This document shows, piece after piece, positions 22,174 to 32,996 of a DNA stretch of 64,000 bases. The stretch is from assembly GCA_026008535.1 (NCBI GenBank), contig BRKX01000007.1:60129001-60193000 (forward strand), in the 5' to 3' direction. This DNA is from Perilla frutescens. Its lineage: Eukaryota; Streptophyta; Magnoliopsida; Lamiales; Lamiaceae. Position numbers and translations under genes: made by a program. Every line of letters starts with the position of its first letter. The first letter of the stretch is position 1. The notes below the pieces were generated by a model. It saw only the letters and a program-made list of their open reading frames with translations, had not been told where the DNA came from and made no database searches.

Positions 22174-23682
22174 TTACATGAGAGCATTGTCATTTGCTTC
22201 AGCAAATCCTTTTGAATCCACAGATCTTACTTTCAATCGCATCTTCTCCAAAAATTGATCCCCTCTTTGTGCCTCCACAATTCGTTTCCTTAAATCAGGT
22301 TTAGCTATTAAAGTGGTTATAAGTCCTTTAGTAGAGTCTGGTGGTTGAACCAACTGTAACTCTAGTCTTTGAAATTCTTCAATTAACCTTTCTTCTTGTG
22401 TTAGGAAACAACCTAACTCTGCTTTGGTTTTTCGGCTAAGGGCGTCTGCTACAACATTTGCTTTACCGGAGTGGTGGAGAATGGTACAATCATAATCCTT
22501 AACTAATTTCAGCCACCTTCTCTGTCTCATGTTTAAATCCTTCTGTTCAAAGAAGTACTTAAGACTCTTATGATCAGTGTAGATTTCACATCTGACACCG
22601 TATAAATAATGCCTCCAAATTTTCAAGGCATGTACCACAGCTGCAAGCTCTAGGTCATGGGTGGGATAATTCAACTCATGTGGCCTGAGCTGGCGAGATG
22701 CATAAGCAACGACTCTCTTGTCTTGCATTAGCACACACCCTAGCCCTAGCTTAGACGCATCTGTAAAGATAACAGATCCTTCATTTCCTTCCGGTATAAC
22801 CAATACTGGAGATGTGATCAGTCTTTTCTTAAGTTCTTGTAAATTCTTCTCACATTCCTCAATCCAAATAAACTTAGTCTTCCTTTTCAACAATTGTGTC
22901 ATTGGCCTTGCCAATTTAGAAAATCCTTCAATAAATCTTCTATAGTAGCCTGCCAACCCTAGGAAACTTCTTATCTCATGTGCACTGGAAGGTGACTTCC
23001 AGTTACTTACTGCTTCAACCTTAGCAGGATCTACTTTGATTCCTTCTGATGACACAATATGGCCAAGGAACGTTACCTCACTGAGCCAAAATTCACACTT
23101 GCTAAATTTGGCATATAATTTCTCCCTCCTCAATGTTTCCAAAATTATATGTAGATGTTCTTGGTGTTGTTCCTCACTTTTAGAATAGATAAGAATATCA
23201 TTTATAAACACAAGAACAAAGTTATCCAGATATTGATGAAAGACTCTGTTCATCATATCCATGAACACAGCAGGTGCATTAGTCAACCCAAATGGCATCA
23301 CTAAGAATTCATAGTGGATGTAATGTGTTCGAAATGCTGTCTTAGGCACATCTTCTTTTCTTATCTTCAATTGGTGATAACCTGAACGTAAATCAATCTT
23401 TGAAAATACGTTAGCTCCTCTTAGTTGGTCAAACAAGTCATCTATCCTTGGCAAGGGATACTTATTCTTAACCGTCACCTTATTCAACTCCCTATAGTCT
23501 ATGCACATTCGCAATGTACCATCCTTTTTTTTAACAAAGAGAATAGGCGCTCCCCAAGGTGAGACACTAGATTGTATGAAACCTAAGTCCAATAGCTCTT
23601 GTAGTTGTACCTTCAGTTCTTGCAACTCATTAGGGGCTATTCTATATGGTGCCTTAGATATCGGAGCTGCTCCTGGTTCCAA
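22174..23682 (-). pseudogene. Gypsy-A reverse transcriptase and RNase H
   Basis: A 502-residue open segment. RT motifs appear in order: SPWGAPILFVKKKDGTLRMC, YRELNKVTVKNKYPLPRIDD, SKIDLRSGYHQ with Asp97, MPFGLTNAPAVF. The active site reads FINDILIYS, where the first Asp of the usual FIDD box is Asn161 (codon AAT at 23200-23202). RNase H follows (VIFTDASKLGLGCVLMQ, ELAAVVHALKIWRHYLYG, TDHKSLKYF, KANVVADALSRK), then a linker. A TAG at 23731-23733 lies upstream and a TAA at 22174 ends it. The Asp-to-Asn change alone should abolish polymerisation. Confidence 0.93.
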
Positions 23683-23730
23683 GTCAATGGTAAATTCAGT
23701 TTGCCTATCGGGCGGTAGCCCTGGTAGGTC

Positions 23731-25323
23731 CTATGGGAAAACATCCTTGTATTCCCGAACGATAGGGACTTGATCTATCGTTACTCCCTCTTTCTCTTTT
23801 CGTACTAGGTTAACCAGAAAAGCATGGCAACCTTCTTTTCTCATTAGCTTTATAGCTTTCAGGGCTGAAACAACTGGTATCTTCAAACCCATTCTTGCTC
23901 CAAAGAAAATTACCTTTGGTTCTCCTGACTTCTGGAATATAACTTCTCTCTCATGACAATGTATAGTCGCATACGTTGCAGTTAACCAATTTATTCCCAA
24001 GATTATATCAAAATCCTTCATGTCGATTATATATAAATCCGTGATGAAAATCTTTTTGTTAATCTCGAGTTCCAAATTCAAGCACATTCTATTGGCTATC
24101 ACAGTTTTTCCAGAAGGGATGCTAACTTATAAGGCATTAGTAGCATCTACCTATCTAAGTTTTAATCTTTCACTAACATTTTCTGAAATGAAAGAGTGTG
24201 TAGCTCCAGTATTAAATAAAGCGAGCACAGGTATATTAAACATGTTAATCATACCTGCCAAATTTTCTGGAGCTTGCTCTGCCTGCTGTTGCTGAAGTGC
24301 ATAAGTCCTGGCTGGCTGTGGGGCACGTTGTCCTTGGTCTGGCTTAAAATTTTCTCTCTGATTTTGCCTTAAGTTTCCACCCTGATTAGGCCTAGAATTG
24401 TTCCCTTGATTAGGCCTCTGATTTATATTCCCACCTTGTGTTGGTCTAGGAGGAAAACCTGTATTTCCTTTACTCCTAGGACAATCTTGAGCAAAATGTC
24501 CCGGTTGATGACAGAAGAAACATCCATCTATATTCCTCATACACTTTCCTGAATGAAACTTCCGGCAGATAGGGCAGGGAGTCCTGTTTCCTTGTTGTTT
24601 TTGTTGTCTATAATTGGTATTTACCTTGGCCCACTGTTGCTTATTTCCCACTGCATTTCTATCTTCCCATTTCAGCTTTCCCTTCAGATCTTGGGAAGAT
24701 TATTGTGGCTGGGTTTTCTCAGCTGGCATAACAGACTCTATGTTCAAAGCCCGATGCAGTGTTTGTGCATACGACATCTCATCATGCCCCATAAGAGTGA
24801 TGCTGATTCCTAGTTTAAGGCCATTCCTAAACTTCTTAGCCTTCTTGCAGTCTGAGTCCATGAGATGTGGAGCATAACGAGAGAGTTGATTAAAGGCGCG
24901 GTCATACTTAGTAACAGTAGAGCTTCCCTGTCGGAGGTTCCAGAATTCCGACTCTTTCTTTTCTCGATAGCAATCAGGAATGTATTTCTGATAAACTTCT
25001 TCCTTGAAGTCTTCCCAAGTAAATTCCTACCATTGCTTATAAGTCATAGTTCTTTTTACAGACTCCCACCAATAGTCTGCATTGTCAATCAATTGAAACT
25101 GAGCACATGTAAGTTTTTCCTCATTCGTGCAAGACATGTAATCAAATATTCGGTCCAGAGATCGAATCCATTTTTCTGCATCTATTGGGTCACCTAGCCC
25201 GTTGAAATTAGGTGGGTGATGTTTACGAAAAGCTTCTTCTGCTCTTAATGCCGGCATAGGGATTGGAATGGGTGTAGGTTGTCCATGGTTTTCTTGGTTT
25301 TGTGTTCTTTTCTTAGGCGGCAT
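23731..25323 (-). pseudogene. Gypsy-A gag and protease
   Basis: It starts at the ATG at 25323 (MPPKKRTQNQENHGQ), which begins the single gag-pol frame. The capsid region has ADYWWESVKRT and, past a TAG at 25027, RYAPHLMDSDCKKA. After a TAA near 24700 comes a CCHC knuckle (CFFCHQPGHFAQDC) and a Gly/Asn/Gln-rich repeat tail. The protease motif reads ALFNTGATHSFIS, so the catalytic Asp is Asn (AAT at 24211-24213). Two more stops follow near 24151 and 24127, then FDIILGINWL, and finally VREYKDVFP before the TAG at 23731. Gag would form the particle and the protease would process it. This copy can do neither. Confidence 0.88.
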
Positions 25324-26113
25324 TCTGAAAAATTTTAGGCTTCAGAAATGACTATCATAAAATTCACTTCCTGCTAAATTAATACAAATGTGAGATATCT
25401 CCTAAACTAAATGCTCAACAACATTTCTTACGCAATTCTAATCAGTCTACTTATTTGAAAGTGAAGCACTTAGTCAGTCTATATTCCACATGAATCTTAA
25501 GAGAGGTAACTTAAAATCCAATCTATGTGCATAAGTCATAATTAGCTATGTTCATCTACATTTCCAATCAAATGATTCTATGTTCACATTCCATCTAAAT
25601 AAGCATTCTGGGTTTCCCATCAATTTATCATCATCACATTTCCAATTACTTTAACATTCTAACATTTCCAATCACTTACACATTATCACATTTCCAATCA
25701 TAGGGCATTAATTACTATCATCACACGTTCCTTCAAATCATATCATGGACATATAGTCCCATTTAAAAATAATAATTCAATACCATCTAGGCACAAAGTC
25801 CCACAATTTTTACCATCATGGACAATAAGTCTCTTTCATTCATAATAATCATCATATGGACACATAGTCCCAAAATGATACCATCATTTTTTTGAAAACA
25901 TCATTGGCGCGACTTTTCATAAATACCATTAATATGGAAAATGATCCTTATCCACATTCCTGAATCTCAAAATTTTTTTAACTTGTGTATCTTTTTTTAA
26001 GTAAGATGAGAGCGGTGTAGGCGACGTGCTAGGGCTATCAGACAATCAATTAAGAGATAACACTAAGAACTAGACTCAATCAACAATATGACAGGCCTGC
26101 AGAGTTGGAGCCT
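25324..26113 (-). other. Gypsy-A 5' leader, non-coding
   Basis: AT-rich untranslated region between the PBS and gag. Loosely repeated words (cacatttccaatca, ggacatatagtccca, gacaataagtctc) recur between 25560 and 25880. No gene seen. Confidence 0.6.
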
Positions 26114-26125
26114 GCTCTGATACCA
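26114..26125 (-). other. Primer binding site of Gypsy-A
   Basis: The minus strand reads TGGTATCAGAGC, complementary to the 3' end of plant initiator tRNA-Met, three bases inside the 5' LTR end (26129). Confidence 0.85.
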
Positions 26126-26590
26126 CTCTGTAGCACCCCGATCCCGGGAGAAGAGTAGGGGACCGGTGCGCTACATGGGGGAAGGGGAAAGGGGTTATTG
26201 AACAGAAGCAATCTAATAAAATAGGGTTAGTGCCCCAAAAATTTGGGCAGCATAACCTTTATAAATGGATCAATCCACGCTTTTAAAACGTATGGAATGA
26301 CTCAAACCACATACCATGACTCTTAGAATAAACCCAAAAAAGCAAACTTCAATGTAAATAATAACAGTTCAAAGGTTAACTATTAATAGGTTAGGCATGA
26401 AAAAGGCCAGACAGATGTCTGTCCAAATACATGAAGTAAAGAGATGCCAGACTTTCGTCTGTCGTGAAAGCAATATAAAGCCAGACTTTCGCCTTGACAT
26501 GAAAAGTAATGTAAAGCCAGGCTTGTGCCTATCTGAATAAGGAAAGTAAATAAATGCCAGGCTTTTGCCTGTCAGGAACAGAAAGTAAAC

Positions 26591-26750
26591 GGGATTCGGA
26601 GAACCGAACACTCCATAACAGTAAAGAAAATGGGATTCGGAGAACCGAACACTCCATAATAGTAAAGAAAACGGGATTTGGAGAACCGAACACTCCATAA
26701 TCGTAAATAAAATGGGATTCGGAGAACCGAACACTCCATAACAATAATCA
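26591..26750. repeat. 41-bp minisatellite, 4 units, in the Gypsy-A 5' LTR
   Basis: Same gattcggagaaccgaacact unit as at 18607-18812, with one unit fewer. The copy-number difference arose after insertion or during reverse transcription. Confidence 0.9.
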
Positions 26751-28072
26751 GAGTAAGCGGATAAAAACGCACTGCATTTATTCAGACACAAAAGGTAACC
26801 ATGTTCTCAGTTGGAATCTATACATAAAAGAAAGATATACATCAAAAGATAGCCCTTCAGCCTTAGCACAACCGCCCACCATCCCGCAGCTCATCCTGAA
26901 AATATTTGAAAAGATTTGGGCGTGAGTACTAATGCACTCAGTGGGTACTTTTGAGAAAAACCTTCACAATCATTTTATAAAACAGAATATCCAATCATAT
27001 TTTAAGCATATCATGGAAAGCTTTCAATCACATTTATTTTATAAATATCAGGGCCAAATAACCCGAAAATACATTTTATATAATAAAAACCCACCTGGTA
27101 ATCTGATCTGATTGCTAGATTTAGATTCTGATTCTGGTCTCAACTAGAAGTCTCCTTCTTCTGTGCCTACAAGATTATCCGGCAACTTAGTTTCGATGAA
27201 AGACTACCATTAGGTCAAAATCTAACCTTTCTTAACTATGAAGTAAATATTATAATATATACAATCTTAATACACACCACCCGGGTCATCAAAATATTTT
27301 GACTCTTAAGGGAACTTTACTCAGGGCATTTTTATAAAGAAAAACTCTTTTGTAAGTTTTAGCATACGGAGTGGTCAAACCCGTATCCTAAAATTAATTA
27401 GGTATAAATAAATTCATACCGCAAGATCCTCCCATTGAAAAAATATGAAACTTTAAATAAAAATACCATATTTTTATACGGAACAACTTTTGAGCCTAAA
27501 AGTACAATATGGCTATCTATGAAGGATAGATCTGAAAAAGACTAAAATTTAATATTCGGATACCTAAAGTATACCCGAAATTAAAAAGTAACAACATGAA
27601 AAATGTATACAAAAATATATAGAACATAAAACCCTAAAGGAACTTTTTGATTCGGCGACTCGAAAGAGATCGCCGATTTGAGGTGGTGGAGAGGCGGTGA
27701 TGGAGAATTGGTGGCGGTGGTGTAATTACTTTGATTCGGGGCTGGGGTAATTAATGTGGAGGGGGGGAACTTGTTGATTGATCAACGTTGGGGGGGGGGT
27801 GATTGATGATTATTATGATTATAATGGATGATGGTGATGGTGGCATGAGGTGGTGGTTGGCGGTGGTGGTGAATTTTGGCGGTGATCACGACGATTTTTT
27901 CGTCGCGATCGTCCGTCAAATCATCTTTTCAATCACGTATTCGTGATCTACGCATTGACACTTTCAAAATGACTATCTCAGAATTGAAATAGGAAACTAG
28001 AGACATACCTTCTCAGGAAACTGCTCGGCGTTTCGATTTTGAAAAAGAATGAAAAATGAAACCTTAAACTCC

Positions 28073-28080
28073 TATTTATA
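28073..28080 (-). promoter_or_regulatory. TATA box of the Gypsy-A 5' LTR
   Basis: TATAAATA on the minus strand, upstream of the gag-pol frame in the expected U3 position. Confidence 0.55.
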
Positions 28081-28502
28081 GAGGAAAAATAAATAGGATA
28101 ATAACGAATAAAAGAAAGAGGATAATGATGGAATAAGATAACGATGGAAAAAGGATAGGATAATTACGAATAGGATAATATTTTAAAAAAGAAATTGGAT
28201 AATGACGAATGTGCCCTTTTTATTCAAATCTATTACTTTTCAGCTTAAAATTTTGGCAAGTGTTCATTTGAACTCGAAATTTGAAAATTCAAATTTTGGC
28301 ACGATGTTTGAAAATTTTTCTATCAACCCGAGAAAAATCAAAACATTTTTTTTAGCATTTTTTTTACCAAATTAAATTTAACAGATTTTCCTGGCTGCGA
28401 TTTTCCTTTATTTGAGTCCTTTAAGGACCCAACTTCTTACCTAAATTACCCTCAGGTAACATAAGTTGAGTAAAACCCTCTAAAATATTTCGGGGTATTA
28501 CA

Positions 28503-28762
28503 TAAGAGATGGATTTTTATCTAGTGATATTGAAGACGATACTTTGTCAAAGAAGATTAGATTATTTTCTGATTTTTATGGATTATGTGCACCTAGTGAA
28601 TTTGGGGTTCATCCATGTGACCTTGTGAAAATTAAAGGTAGTGAAAGTCGTATAAAATCAAAAGAAGAGGCGAGAGCTGAATACAAAAAGAAATCTTTAA
28701 GGACCTGCAAGAAGTGTGGGAAGAAATGTAATCATGATTCTAGGAACTGTGGAAAGAAGTAG
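28503..28762 (+). pseudogene. E4 transposase, C-terminal part with zinc tail
   Basis: An open frame from the Gypsy-A edge reads RDGFLSSDIEDDTLSKKIRL, then FGVHPCDLVKIKG, and ends RTCKKCGKKCNHDSRNCGKK before a TAG. The Cys-x2-Cys..His-x4-Cys tail with HDSRNC is typical of the C-terminus of FAR1-related MULE proteins, and the E3 copy ends with the same tail. It does not join in frame with 18230 across Gypsy-A, so some bases were lost at the junction. Confidence 0.82.
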
Positions 28763-29414
28763 ATACATTTTTTTTTTTGTACTTTTTCATACTGATTTTT
28801 TATTAATGATAGTGATATTCTTTCCTGTAATGCTAATAGGCATAGCTGATATTCTTGTGTTGCATTGCTAATAAAGGTTTTAATATTTCTAGGAGGTGTG
28901 TACGTACTGCTAATATAGTTGTAACATCAGTGCTAAACAAGGAAACTTAAGTGCTAAAACTAAAACTACCAGTGTTAAAATTCTGGTATAAAAGTGCTAA
29001 AAAATGAGAATTGCAAATCTAGATAATAAGTAGACTAACCTATTAGTGTTATATGTTAATACGAATGCTACAAAAGAAATGACAAGTGCTAAAATACAAA
29101 ATACCAGTGCTAAATGTCTTATAAAACTGGTGAAAACTCAGAATTGTAAATCTAAATATTAATTAGACAAACCTGGTATTCTTATATGTTAATACCAGTG
29201 CTAAAAAAAGGATTTGTAAGTGCTAAAACCCAAAATACCAGTGGTAAATGGAAACTCAGATTTACAAATATAAATATCAATTAGATAAGTGGGTTATTCT
29301 TATATGTTAATACTAATGCTAAAAAAGGAATTGTAAGTGCTAAAACTAAAAAATACGAGTGTTGAATGGTCCTATAAAACTGCTGAAGAATCAGAAACAT
29401 TTTGTATTCCATAT
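28763..29414. repeat. GTGCTAAAA-rich 3' part of E4
   Basis: Non-coding. The words agtgctaaaa, ccagtgctaaat and taccagtg recur about fifteen times. It mirrors the array in E3 and the E4 leader. Confidence 0.7.
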
Positions 29415-29578
29415 GATTAAGTAGAATAACCTGCTACAATTTAACATTACAAAATGATTAAGTAGAATAACCTGCTACAATTCAACATTACAAAATGATT
29501 AAGTAGAATAACCTTCCACAGTTCAACATTACAAAATGATTAAGTAGAATAAACTTCCACAATTCAACATTACAAAAT
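29415..29578. repeat. 41-bp tandem repeat, 4 units
   Basis: The unit is gattaagtagaataacctgc followed by tacaattcaacattacaaaat. Units start at 29415, 29456, 29497 and 29538 and are nearly identical. It lies close to where E4 is cut by Gypsy-C. Confidence 0.92.
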
Positions 29579-29671
29579 GATTTCACAAACAATTATCATG
29601 TGGAATACAAAATGTTATGTAATTTGTTTGAGATATTACATCAATTTAAAACAATTATCCAACATGTCAAT

Positions 29672-31088
29672 TGTAACACTCCAAATCCAATAATAGAGGC
29701 CCAATGATTTTTCTAGAGCCCAAATACTTAAGTTGTATCCATTTTTAATAAAAGGCCCAAATTATGGGCTTTCTAGTCAAAATATGTTTTTAATTATTTA
29801 CGGCTCAATTATGATCCGATCGAGGCGAACAAATATATTAAACGATAGTGCTCGATGATACGAATCTATAGAACTCGATTTTACTGATATATGAATTAAA
29901 TTGACCAAGATATGATTTAATTTCTAAATTAAGTCCTAAGTTAGGATTTATTGAGGAGGGGTATAAATACCATTCACTACTTCATTAAGCCTCATTTGCA
30001 CATCTTTCAAATTCGAACAACCCCCACCTCTCTCTCCCCTCTCTCTCTTGATCCCTTTCCCCCTCCCCTCAACCGCCGCCGCCGCCGCCGCTCCTCCACA
30101 CCAAAAAATTTTCCGGCGATATTTTTCACATGCAATACCATTTTTAGATTCCCCTATTTTCCCTCTTTCCATTTCTTCAATTACTTTTACAAGATTTTGA
30201 GGTTGAGGCATTCGATTTTCAGATCTAAGTATGGGTTAAACCCTAACCTTTTAATACCACATTTTCCTCTTTATTTTTCAACTTTATTTTCGATATTAGT
30301 ATGTATATTGTGATTTACGGGGTGTTTTGGATTATTTACTTTAAAGTATCTTCTTAATTTTATTTTTGGTGTTCTTAAGGTTCTTGAACAATTTAGGAGA
30401 TGATTGATTGTTGATAAAATGTAAAAAAAGGGTGAAAATTGATGTTTTGGTGATTTGTGTATGGAATCTGTGAGTGTGTGCTTGTGTGTGTGTTTGGCGT
30501 GTTTTTGTGTGTGGGTGTGTGTGTGTTTCTTTTGTTATTATTATTATTATTATGAACCTATTTAATTAAATAGCTTATGTTATATTTCAAGATATGAATA
30601 ATAACTTATGGGGAAGTCATTATTCAAGTATTGAAAGAGCTAAGGTTTAAATCTACTTGGAGAAGTTCATTATTTTAAATAATACATGTATTTTAGATTT
30701 ATCTAAATAAAAGTATGGTCTTAATATTAAAAATGATACATTAGCCTAATGGTTGATGTATATATTTTATTTTGGGAGATCTATAGTTCAATTCCCCTTG
30801 GGGTAATTTAATATTTTAATTAATTGATGGATGTATTTATGATTTTATTTAATTAAAAGTTTGTTTTAATTTAATTGTTGAATGATCTGGGGTTAAAATC
30901 TCTTTATAAACATATTTTATTCTTTTTAAGATCCATTGTATTTCATTTCAAGATTATGCTTTATTTAATTAAAATCATATTAATAATTTTGAAAATAATA
31001 CTTAGCCTAATGGATATGTTTCAAATTTATTAAAAAGAGGTTAAGGGTTCAAAACCACTTAATTACAGTTTTTTTAACTCATTTTTAT
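29672..31088 (+). mobile_element. Gypsy-C 5' LTR, first part
   Basis: From the TG terminus to the CACTA insertion. It contains a TATA box, a CT-rich leader, a (CCG)n run at about 30065, and the first units of a roughly 145-bp A/B-box array. Frames at 29948-30211 (minus) and 29951-30313 (plus) span the low-complexity leader and are not genes. Confidence 0.78.
29962..29969 (+). promoter_or_regulatory. TATA box of the Gypsy-C LTR
   Basis: TATAAATA in ggggtataaatacc, 290 bp into the LTR and followed by a pyrimidine-rich leader; a good U3/R candidate. Confidence 0.55.
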
Positions 31089-31499
31089 CACTACAAGAAA
31101 AATTATCATACACAACACTAAATACACAACGGTAATTTTAAATTACCGTTATCTATGTGAAAAACACAACGGTTTTAGAAAAAACCGTTACGTATATGCC
31201 TGCGCCTATCACTTAAGGTAACGGTAACATGTATACCGTTGTGTATATACTAATTATACGTAACAGTGTTAAACTTTACCGTTGCATATGATATTTTTGA
31301 AGTAATAAATAAAATAAAAAATAAATTATTTTAAATATTAAATACCAAGGACCGAACCCGTACATTTTTTATTTGAAATTTATGCTTTAACAAAATTCAC
31401 CACAAATACTTTGTTGATATTTATCAACTCCATAAATAAATATTACTTTTAATTAGTTTGAATAATTATAATTTGATATATAAAATTGAAAAGATCGCA

Positions 31500-32894
31500 C
31501 CTATTCTTCTCAAATTCTACTTAGTGCCCTAGAAGCAAAATTCCCAAATCCCGCTCAAACTTTCATCCCTCTGTGAACCTCGCCAGTAGATAATCGAACA
31601 TCAGCAATATTCTCACCTGCAACCAACTTCTCAGATCTCATCTTCTCCTCAGCTGCAGTCACTCTTCGTGTTCGACGTCACCGGGCTACTCCATATGTGG
31701 TGAATTCATAAAGATGAAGAAGTTAAATTTCTGCTATAAACCTACCATTCTTGTTTCTAGTTTTAAGCACTCTAATTTTTTTCCAAAAATCATGAGTAGT
31801 TTTCTGTTAGTGTATAACCCACATCTTTCTATTAATTTTTCTAAATAATATTTACTTCTATTTTGTTCGAATTTCATGAAGGAATCCAGTGTCCAAAAGA
31901 TCCACTATCTATCTTCGTCTCTCAATTGAACCTTCTCTCCGCCGGAGGTTATTGTCGCTTCGTCTTGCTGGTTTTCCAATTCATCCCCATCGCTCTTTTT
32001 CCTGACATGGATTGACAGGTATTTCATTATTTTAATTTTATTTTTTGCCCCTTTTGATTTCTAGAATAATGATATGTTGTTTCCCTTCCATTAATTGGGG
32101 TATTGTTGGGTTTAGAAATTTTTATGTTCCGCTGAAGAGTTTCGTCACTATAGATTGAATTTTTGATTACCGATAGTTGAAGTTTATTTGTTATTTTGCT
32201 CGTCTGTCTTTCTTATTGATGATATTAGGATTTATTTTAACAATTAGAAGTTAGTTTGATATATTATCAATGTTAAGCAGATCAGTCATCCTTTTAACAT
32301 TTTAGTCTTTCATAATTTTTTTTAATCTGATATATGCACTATGTATGTATGATGCTCGTCTTTTGTTCTCGACTATAAAAGTTCTCTTAGTTGTAATCTC
32401 TCTTGTATGGCAGATTATTGTGAGAAGAGTGAGTGAAGTTGTGGTGTTAACAATTATGTTCTAGTAAAACTTGATGAATGACAAAGTAAGTTGTTTGACA
32501 TGATTTCTGAGATTAACTCTCATAATAACATAGCTGATTTTTCTCTGAGTTTACATTATCTATGATTCTTGAGTTGTTCAACGTCGCAATCGTATGTATA
32601 AATATTGCTATGGAATTATGAGTCAGTAAGATCATGTGGATCTAATACAATTACAATTACAATGTCCATATATATATATAATGACTATATATATGCTAGG
32701 AACCATATGTATAAATGTATTGATGAAGCAAGATCCGAAAATACCTATATTTCTGCTAAGTTTCACCTAGCTTCTTAGGTTATTGTACTTTAATATGTGG
32801 CCTGCATACATTTGGATATTCGGTTTTGGTAGTCCGTAATTTTACTAGACAATTGCTGAAATTGTTAATTTGACCTCTGAAACTTGTTTGGCAG
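31500..32894. other. CACTA interior with no recognisable gene
   Basis: Possibly captured genomic DNA (for example cagctgcagtcactcttcg near 31653), but no exon could be assigned. Otherwise AT-rich. Confidence 0.35.
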
Positions 32895-32996
32895 GCTAAT
32901 ATTCGAAAAGTTCCAAGGCAGACATCTATGGAAAATAAAGGAAATAGTATTCCGAGTAATGGATCTCATGTTGGTACTGTCTTAGAGTGTGCTAAG
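32895..32996 (+). pseudogene. Captured exon of an unrecognised gene in CACTA
   Basis: A 102-bp open segment between an acceptor (ttggcag) and a donor (aag|gtttga) reads ANIRKVPRQTSMENKGN, then GSHVGTVLECAK. I do not recognise the protein. Exon-like borders and a phase-preserving length suggest a real exon picked up with its introns. It may or may not belong with the exon at 35212. Confidence 0.45.

Larger units (their letters stand above)
18231..28502 (-). mobile_element. Gypsy-A: chromovirus-type Ty3/gypsy element
   Basis: A nearly complete minus-strand element: 5' LTR 26129-28502, PBS 26114-26125, gag-pol 25323-20833, polypurine tract 20822-20837, 3' LTR 18231-20821. The C-terminal ILDQKVQKLRNK..VTWELE segment after integrase is chromodomain-like, as in Tekay/Del-type chromoviruses (lineage by recollection of the family). 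The whole gag-pol lies in one frame, interrupted by about seven stops. The outer 75 bp of the 3' LTR is missing, so a target duplicate cannot be confirmed; AAGAG occurs near both edges (18226-18230 and 28504-28508). Confidence 0.9.
26129..28502 (-). mobile_element. Gypsy-A 5' LTR
   Basis: 2374 bp; on the minus strand it runs from TGTAATACCCCGAAATAT to GGGATCGGGGTGCTACA, with TG..CA ends. It is highly similar to the 3' LTR but lacks about 250 bp near 27020, where ggaaagctttcaatcaca joins sequences that are separate in the other copies. It contains four minisatellite units (26591-26750). Frames at 26369-26791 (minus) are repeat translations, not genes. Confidence 0.92.
13636..29671 (+). mobile_element. 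E4: FAR1-type MULE, nested into and truncated on the right
   Basis: The left terminus gatgggatcaagtgagaac, then tacaccccc, gagaaccaatctgagtcat and tatatttggacggccaagat match the E3 termini. It begins directly after a TA tract. The interior carries a plus-strand transposase gene (14789-28762) and arrays of ttttagcac and gtgctaaaa. Insertions are a copia solo LTR (16593-18037), Gypsy-A (about 18231-28502) and, at 29671, Gypsy-C, beyond which no right terminus is seen. Without the two inner insertions it spans roughly 4.3 kb. Confidence 0.78.

Noticed and set aside
24553..25197. Three plus-strand frames of 86-110 residues
   Set aside because: Antisense shadows of the Gypsy-A gag frame.
18226..28508. 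AAGAG as the Gypsy-A target-site duplicate
   Set aside because: The right copy is separated from the LTR end by one base, and the left LTR end is truncated, so adjacency may be chance.
29948..30313. 87- and 120-residue frames over the CT- and CCG-rich leader of the Gypsy-C LTR
   Set aside because: Biased composition on both strands, no domain; it is the LTR leader after the TATA box.
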